A stretch of 9,823 nt of DNA, taken from RUG13091 sp963619935 (lineage in GTDB: Bacteria > Bacillota_I > Bacilli_A > RFN20 > CAG-826). The notes beneath the pieces are model-generated. The model was not told the DNA's origin. It did not search any database and worked only from the letters and a program-made list of their open reading frames with translations. The translations under genes were made by a program, and so were the position numbers. Shown here in pieces: positions 5,115 through 9,823 of the stretch (its first letter is position 1; every line of letters starts with the position of its first letter). The stretch spans positions 1 to 9,823 of the forward strand of contig CAVEYA010000028.1 in NCBI GenBank assembly GCA_963619935.1. The letters are read 5' to 3'.

Positions 5115-5963
5115 ATGAACCAAATGAATCAATACATTTTCCAACTATACCAATACCTTCTCGCGTTAAGAAGCACATTGGAATACGCACTTGATAAAGA
5201 ACACGATCCAAATCTTTATAATAATCGTCTTCTTATCTTAACTAAAGGTATCGAACCAGGGTCTGCCTTAGGTAATTTCTTTAATAACGAACAAAATAAA
5301 GAACAAGGCGACAAGATTAAAGAAAAATTGCATAACTTTTTAGCAGATGTCTATAGTAAAGACTCTACAATTGTTAAAGTTCTTGAAGATGGCAAAATTA
5401 GAGTAGACCACACTCAACACATCAAATTATTTGATGAGGTAGTAGGTTTACAAGAAACCATTAGAGATATCGTTTTCTTACATTTAAACGCTGCAAAACA
5501 ACGTAATGAAGAAGAAATTCCTGTGACCGAAATGGTGGTCGCTGATGAAAGATTAACTCGTTTAGTTATCGCAATGCTTCTCTTTAGAGAATTCCAAAAA
5601 TCCTTTGGTGAATTCCAAAAGGCTGTTGGTGAAGCACAAGGTAAAGCCACTCCACAATCTAACTTCATTGCCCAAAATGAATTAAGCAAATTATCTAGTT
5701 TAATTCGTTTCTCTCGTTCACACACTCATATTATTGATAATGCCACTTTAGATTTACTTGATGAAGTTAATCAACAATTAGAAATGGCAGAAGGTCGTCG
5801 TGAAAGAAGAGACAATAAAGGTTTCGGCGAATTATTTAATGATTTAAATAAACGTCTTAATGAAGCAGTAGGTAAAGCGGAACAAGATTGGGCAAATCGT
5901 TACAATGCGATTGTTAAAGAAGTCCAAGATCAACAAGTTAATAATCAAGAAGTTAAAGCTTAA
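5115..5963 (+). CDS. Uncharacterised helical protein, middle gene of Cof operon
   Basis: A 282-residue protein I do not recognise. There is no signal peptide or convincing membrane helix, so it is probably cytosolic. Predicted character is almost entirely helical: hydrophobic residues recur every three to four positions across residues 5-28, 66-90, 105-130, 145-177 and 208-270, separated by polar loops. Residues 157-177 contain a 7-residue repeat, EFQKSFG then EFQKAVG then EAQGKAT, typical of a coiled coil or amphipathic helix. The last 60 residues are highly charged. GGAG (5101-5104) lies 10 nt before the ATG, and the gene starts 2 nt after the Cof gene stops, which suggests coupling. The following gene encodes a two-helix membrane protein 19 nt on, so a membrane-associated complex is conceivable. 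That idea rests on gene order only. Confidence 0.75.
   Translation: MNQMNQYIFQLYQYLLALRSTLEYALDKEHDPNLYNNRLLILTKGIEPGSALGNFFNNEQNKEQGDKIKEKLHNFLADVYSKDSTIVKVLEDGKIRVDHTQHIKLFDEVVGLQETIRDIVFLHLNAAKQRNEEEIPVTEMVVADERLTRLVIAMLLFREFQKSFGEFQKAVGEAQGKATPQSNFIAQNELSKLSSLIRFSRSHTHIIDNATLDLLDEVNQQLEMAEGRRERRDNKGFGELFNDLNKRLNEAVGKAEQDWANRYNAIVKEVQDQQVNNQEVKA
5589..5630 (+). repeat. Two tandem 21-bp units inside the helical-protein gene
   Basis: Units 5589-5609 and 5610-5630 both begin GAATTCCAAAA and end TTGGT, with 17 of 21 bases identical. They encode EFQKSFG and EFQKAVG. The in-frame heptad duplication lies within a predicted helix. Confidence 0.8.
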
Positions 5964-5982
5964 TTTCTGAGGAGAAAAATTT

Positions 5983-6408
5983 ATGAAAATCAAAGATCCA
6001 AGCAAAAAGAAAGTTAATAAGAAATTACCTATTTCTGTTTTTGAATTAGTTTGGTATATCCTTCATGGGGCAGTTGCTGTTTGGGGACTTACCTATATGG
6101 TTTTAGGCTTAGTAGCGGAAAACTTACCAACTAAAGCCGAAGATACTGGCTTAGTCAAAGCTAACGCTGATTTTGCAAAAACCTTTGGTTTAGACTTCTT
6201 GGGCTGGGGCTTAATCATCCTTGCTATTGCGGCAGTCTTAATTGTAATTTGCTTATTGGTAAACGCTAATAAATCTGATCGTCAATACGAAAAAGAAACT
6301 AGACGTGCTCAACGTTTAGCGCAAATTGAAATTGAAGAAGCTAAAGAAGATGCGGAAGCTGACGCTAATAACCAAGCGGTAGTGGAAGAAAGCCCTAAAG
6401 CTGAATAA
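5983..6408 (+). CDS. Small two-helix membrane protein of unknown function
   Basis: A 141-residue membrane protein without a recognised family. A basic N-terminus (KDPSKKKVNKK) should stay in the cytoplasm. Membrane helix 1 spans about residues 20-44 and is aromatic (VWYILHGAVAVWGLTYMVLG). A loop of about 27 residues (45-71) faces outward. Helix 2 spans about 72-93 (GWGLIILAIAAVLIVICLLV). The C-terminal 45 residues form a highly charged cytoplasmic tail, first basic (QYEKETRRAQRLAQ), then acidic and Ala/Glu-rich (EIEEAKEDAEADANN), probably a helix. GAGGAG (5968-5973) gives a good ribosome binding site. It closes the operon begun by the Cof phosphatase, 19 nt after the helical protein, and ends before a strong terminator. 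The charged tail could dock the helical partner, but this is inference from gene order and charge only. Confidence 0.8.
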   Translation: MKIKDPSKKKVNKKLPISVFELVWYILHGAVAVWGLTYMVLGLVAENLPTKAEDTGLVKANADFAKTFGLDFLGWGLIILAIAAVLIVICLLVNANKSDRQYEKETRRAQRLAQIEIEEAKEDAEADANNQAVVEESPKAE

Positions 6409-6423
6409 ATTTATTTAAAAATA

Positions 6424-6456
6424 AAAGTGATGCGTTTAGTTGCATCACTTTTTCTT
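6424..6456. terminator. Bidirectional terminator between convergent genes
   Basis: AAAGTGATGC (6424-6433) and GCATCACTTT (6442-6451) form a perfect 10-bp stem with an 8-nt loop. On the plus strand TTTTTCTTTT follows; on the minus strand TTTTATTTTTAAAT follows. The three-gene operon ends at 6408 and the convergent nuclease gene ends at 6472, so one hairpin probably stops both. Confidence 0.9.
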
Positions 6457-6471
6457 TTGCCGCAATACAAT

Positions 6472-9400
6472 CTATTGTTCTTTCTTTTTTCTTACAATAT
6501 AAATTAATGAGGTAGATAAAATAACTAAGGAAACGACCATAATGGTGATTAAACCGTTATTATTAGATTCATTAATTAATAGCAATTTGCCGTTATTAAT
6601 AGCTGCTCTATTCATAAAGTTTTCATATCCATATTTACTAACAATATAGTCATATCTAGCAACTACTTTTTGAATATCGCTACCAGATTCGATTTGTTCT
6701 ATGGTATATGAAGCATTAGTAAATGTACTTTGTACATCTTGTGATAAAGAATTAAATTTGTTTTTTAATACATTCCAAGAATAACCACTGGCAAACGCTG
6801 GTGAATTAACACCTGTTTCATCACACGTAATTGCGGTATTGAAATCGCTAACAAATTTACTTGCTGTATATGTGGTAGTTGAATCATCAACATATTTATA
6901 TAAATCAAGATCGTAGTTAGAACTGCCTTTAGTATATGCTTTAAATGCACTATAAGTTTTTGAATAACGTAACCCTCTATTATCGCTTGTAGTAAAGGTA
7001 AATGCCCCACCGTTAGAACCTTGGCTGATTGTGTAACTATAAGCTGTTGAACTTATTTCCATAGATGTACTATTTCCAGTGTATGAAACATAACCGGCAC
7101 TAGTTTGAATAGTGGCACTTGTTGAACTAACAGTGATAGTAAAAGCATAATTAGCACCATCAGAGGCAGTAATTTGATTATTAGCAACTGTCAAAGCGGT
7201 GGCAGTAAATTTATCGCTTGTAATTGTGTTAGACATGCCATAAACAGCATTATTATATGGTGAAGCAATTACATATGTGCCACTAGATAAGGAATCTGTA
7301 TAATCGATTTTTTCATAGTATCCTTCATTTGGAGTCTCACTAGAATCTCCAGAGTTGATAACACTAACTTTACAAGTTGCGGTAAAACCACCAACATGGG
7401 TAGTAGCAGTTATAGTTGCGTTTCCAACTGCTTTTCCTGTTACTAAACCTGTTTCTGAAATAGTAGCAATAGAACTATCATCAACTGACCATATAACTGC
7501 TTGATCAGTGGCATTACTCGGCGAAACACTTGCACTTAGCTGTGAAGTTGTTATGCCCGCTAAATCGATAGTAAGTGAAGTTTTATCTAAAGATACACTA
7601 GTTGGATAAATTACTTCTTGTTCACTAACATAACTAAAAGTAATACCGGAAAGGTACGCTCTAGCGGTCGATGTTTTAATTTCGATAGAAGTCACACTAG
7701 TAGCGGTATCAAATGTGTATGTAGCAGAGCCTTCAGAAGGTGTAAAAGATAAAACACTAGTAGCATCTCCATTAACATATAAATCTAATGTTCCAGTATC
7801 TGTTCCATATTGTGCGCCAGTTAGTGTAATACTCTTAATTTTCTTTTCGCTTAATGTAGTGGAGGTAGTAAACGCCATATCTCCAATAACGGAACTAGTA
7901 CCAAATTTAATGCCTGATTTACCAGGATATATTTTTGCTAGTGTAGTAAATTCACTAATATAGGCTGAACCGACACTTATTTGATTATTTATTGTTGCTG
8001 TCGTTAAAGATGTATTAGAATCACTTGAATTTGTTTTAAAAGAGATGGAATAAGTACCAATAGTTTCACTAGAACTAGAATTAGTGACCATAACTGCACA
8101 ACTAGCAGTAAATTTTCCATCATCAGTTGTAGCAGTTATATTTGTGGAACCTTCCGATAAAGCAGTAACTAGACCATTATTGACTGACGCAACAGCGGAA
8201 TTAGTGGATAACCAAGTAATATTTTGGTTAGTTGCATTGTTTGGCGTGATCGTAGCGGTAATTGTACCTGTTTTAGTACCATTTAAATCTAAGGATAACG
8301 ATGTTTTATCTAAAGATATGCCACTAACCGCAATAGAAGCATTACTCACAGTTACTGCACAACTTGCTGAATAAGTCGTTCCATTTATTGTTACGCTCGC
8401 GCTAATCGTGGTAGAACCCGCTTTAACACCAGTGACCACGCCGTTATTGACGGTCGCTATAGCAGTATTAGCGGATTTCCAAGAAATAGTAGCGGAACTA
8501 TGGGAACATGTAGCGACAAGAGTTTCACTATTCCCCACTGTAATTGTGGTTTTAGTTTTATTCAATGAAATGCTGATATCTTCAGTTGAACTTGAACGAT
8601 ATCCATTAATTACATCTTTTGATAAATCAGCGTAACCTGTAGGAGTAGCGTCATAAGTAGTTACTCCGCTTGCTATACCCCAAATGTAATCTACCCATTC
8701 TGGGTAATCTACGAATGGATTACGGTTATATTGATAATTATTATAAATAAGATTATTACGATGAATTTCATAATCATCGACTGGATCAAGCTTATGCCAA
8801 AGTAATAAATCATGTAGAACACCCATCGTAACTGGTGTGGTGGAAGAACTTTGTGCTGATTGTTTATCAGTAACAGCGTTTTCCATTGCTAAAAATGGAT
8901 CTTCGTTACTAATTGTTTCGTTACCAGAATAATTGTTATAACACGCTGCCATATAGAAACAAGCACGAGCAATATCACCTTTATCACAATCTTGTGGTTC
9001 AAAAACATTGCTAGAAGCACTAGAATCAAAAGTAGATGTACCCAATTTATTCTCATCATTATATTCATATTTACCAATTGAACTGGCAGTGCTGACATAG
9101 CCAAATGGATAGTTATTATGTAATGCTTGATTGACATTGCCATCTGCCGCCATTAAATGGTGAATATCATTATAGGCAGGGCCTTTTTTGTTATTATCTT
9201 TATCATCAAATCCACGTGAATTACACCAAACGTGTTCGCGGTTAATACCGGCTGCACTGTGGTCAGACCAAGCTTGAATATATCCACTAGAATTATCATG
9301 TTCACGATACATTGCGTGAACATATGGATTACTACCGGTATTAGAAGTAGAAGTGCCATATGTATAACCAGTAATTGTTTCGTTACTTGCATCATATGTG

Positions 9401-9768
9401 CCAGAAGCACTAGAAGCAGGCGAAAGGGACCAATCTCTATCACTTATTTCATAAATTTTCCAAGCAGTATCGTAATTATAATAAGTTAAGTTATGAATAA
9501 TCTCTCTTAAATTCTTTAAAAGATTAGTGCCCTGTAGTTCGTTCGCGCTTTTACCATTTAAGCTAGAATAATAAGATTTAATTTCATCGTTAGTTTGGTC
9601 ATGAAGATTAATTGTAGTAGCTAAGTCAGAACTACTACCCTGTGTCACTGTTGTGCTAGCCTCAGCTTTATTTGTGTTGTTATTAAATAAGGCCACTCCA
9701 GTGGTCAATAAAGACATTAACGATAAAATAGAAATTATGCTTGCGCCGCAAACTTTTGTTTTATGCAT
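6472..9768 (-). CDS. Secreted multidomain endonuclease I with Ig-like repeats and membrane anchor
   Basis: A 1098-residue surface nuclease. Residues 1-38 are a signal peptide (cleavage near AEA-STT). Residues about 85-365 are an endonuclease I domain (EndA/NucM/Vvn family, non-specific Mg-dependent DNase): NREHVW at 176-181 with Glu178 and His179 as likely metal ligand and general base, DIHHL at 201-205, NNYPFG at 218-223, KGDIARACFYM at 263-273, LLLWHKLDPV at 321-330 and NRNPFVDYPEWVDYIWG at 348-364. Three bacterial Ig-like group 2 domains follow (about 398-475, 482-562, 721-805). A beta-rich module (about 570-715) sits between the second and third. Another beta-rich module (about 818-960) and a helical segment (965-1055) come next. 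A membrane helix (1072-1092) and RKKKEQ tail anchor it. No LPXTG is seen. AGGT (9778-9775) lies 6 nt before the ATG. It probably digests extracellular DNA for nucleotides. Confidence 0.92.
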   Translation of the reverse strand: MHKTKVCGASIISILSLMSLLTTGVALFNNNTNKAEASTTVTQGSSSDLATTINLHDQTNDEIKSYYSSLNGKSANELQGTNLLKNLREIIHNLTYYNYDTAWKIYEISDRDWSLSPASSASGTYDASNETITGYTYGTSTSNTGSNPYVHAMYREHDNSSGYIQAWSDHSAAGINREHVWCNSRGFDDKDNNKKGPAYNDIHHLMAADGNVNQALHNNYPFGYVSTASSIGKYEYNDENKLGTSTFDSSASSNVFEPQDCDKGDIARACFYMAACYNNYSGNETISNEDPFLAMENAVTDKQSAQSSSTTPVTMGVLHDLLLWHKLDPVDDYEIHRNNLIYNNYQYNRNPFVDYPEWVDYIWGIASGVTTYDATPTGYADLSKDVINGYRSSSTEDISISLNKTKTTITVGNSETLVATCSHSSATISWKSANTAIATVNNGVVTGVKAGSTTISASVTINGTTYSASCAVTVSNASIAVSGISLDKTSLSLDLNGTKTGTITATITPNNATNQNITWLSTNSAVASVNNGLVTALSEGSTNITATTDDGKFTASCAVMVTNSSSSETIGTYSISFKTNSSDSNTSLTTATINNQISVGSAYISEFTTLAKIYPGKSGIKFGTSSVIGDMAFTTSTTLSEKKIKSITLTGAQYGTDTGTLDLYVNGDATSVLSFTPSEGSATYTFDTATSVTSIEIKTSTARAYLSGITFSYVSEQEVIYPTSVSLDKTSLTIDLAGITTSQLSASVSPSNATDQAVIWSVDDSSIATISETGLVTGKAVGNATITATTHVGGFTATCKVSVINSGDSSETPNEGYYEKIDYTDSLSSGTYVIASPYNNAVYGMSNTITSDKFTATALTVANNQITASDGANYAFTITVSSTSATIQTSAGYVSYTGNSTSMEISSTAYSYTISQGSNGGAFTFTTSDNRGLRYSKTYSAFKAYTKGSSNYDLDLYKYVDDSTTTYTASKFVSDFNTAITCDETGVNSPAFASGYSWNVLKNKFNSLSQDVQSTFTNASYTIEQIESGSDIQKVVARYDYIVSKYGYENFMNRAAINNGKLLLINESNNNGLITIMVVSLVILSTSLIYIVRKKKEQ

Positions 9769-9786
9769 ATTGTTACCTATGTTTTT

Positions 9787-9815
9787 AATATACTTTATTT
9801 AAGCAAAATAAACAA
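9787..9815 (-). promoter_or_regulatory. Promoter of the secreted nuclease gene
   Basis: On the minus strand TTGTTT (9815-9810) and TATATT (9792-9787) are separated by exactly 17 nt. Each matches 4 or 5 of 6 consensus bases. The predicted start near 9780 leaves a leader of only about 12 nt, just enough to hold the short AGGT ribosome binding site. No operator is evident in the remaining bases to the window edge. Confidence 0.6.
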
Positions 9816-9823
9816 ATGTTTAT

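Noticed and set aside
5414..5725. 103-codon minus-strand frame within the helical-protein gene
   Set aside because: No ribosome binding site or recognisable motif, and it sits wholly inside an operon gene with good context on the plus strand.
7715..8635. Plus-strand open frames opposite the nuclease gene
   Set aside because: They are antisense to Ser/Thr/Val-rich Ig-like coding sequence, which leaves the opposite frames open, and they show no ribosome binding site or protein-like motif.
8889..9489. Further short frames on both strands within the nuclease catalytic region
   Set aside because: They overlap a gene with firm domain motifs and read as low-complexity Ile/Leu/Val/Met or Thr/Ile/Arg strings.
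1..9823. CRISPR array, tRNA or rRNA genes, insertion sequence, phage or defence genes
   Set aside because: No regularly spaced repeats, cloverleaf folds, transposase motifs, terminal inverted repeats or recognised defence domains were seen.

Overview
The window is AT-rich and carries ordinary bacterial housekeeping genes with AGGAG-type ribosome binding sites, intrinsic terminators, a lipoprotein signal and a Gram-positive-style surface protein. This points to a low-GC member of the Bacillota (class Bacilli, possibly one of the wall-poor or uncultured gut lineages near Erysipelotrichales, RF39 or Izemoplasmatales). That placement is inferred from gene content and style, not from a marker tree. 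Eight genes end in TAA and one in TAG, none in TGA, and every tryptophan codon I checked is TGG, so the standard code fits. A run of 10 Ns at 1115-1124 shows this is a scaffolded draft or metagenome assembly.

Layout. Positions 1-1000 hold a terminator and a minus-strand lipoprotein of unknown role. After the N gap, positions 1236-2068 encode a PduL-type phosphotransacylase followed 2 nt later by a small cysteine-rich TSCPD-domain protein, closed by a strong terminator. Positions 2123-2300 hold a promoter, an S-box (SAM-I superfamily) riboswitch of compact, unusual form, and its expression platform. This leads into metK (2301-3467), which makes the ligand the riboswitch senses. A terminator separates metK from a monocistronic long-form ribosome hibernation factor (3613-4161), which has its own terminator. 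Positions 4267-6408 form a three-gene plus-strand operon: a Cof-type HAD phosphatase whose mRNA looks leaderless, a helical protein of unknown family, and a small two-helix membrane protein. It ends in a hairpin that also serves the convergent gene on the other strand. Positions 6472-9768 (minus strand) encode a 1098-residue secreted endonuclease I with three Ig-like domains, two further beta-rich modules and a C-terminal membrane anchor.

How the genes fit together. PduL here probably works in acetate or propionate energy metabolism, since no microcompartment genes are seen. MetK is feedback-controlled by S-adenosylmethionine through the leader RNA. HPF protects idle ribosomes. The surface nuclease probably supplies nucleotides from extracellular DNA. 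There is no phage, transposon, CRISPR or defence locus in the window. The most interesting parts are the riboswitch with its P4-loop pairing to the ribosome-binding region, the probable leaderless transcript, the unknown operon and the modular nuclease.
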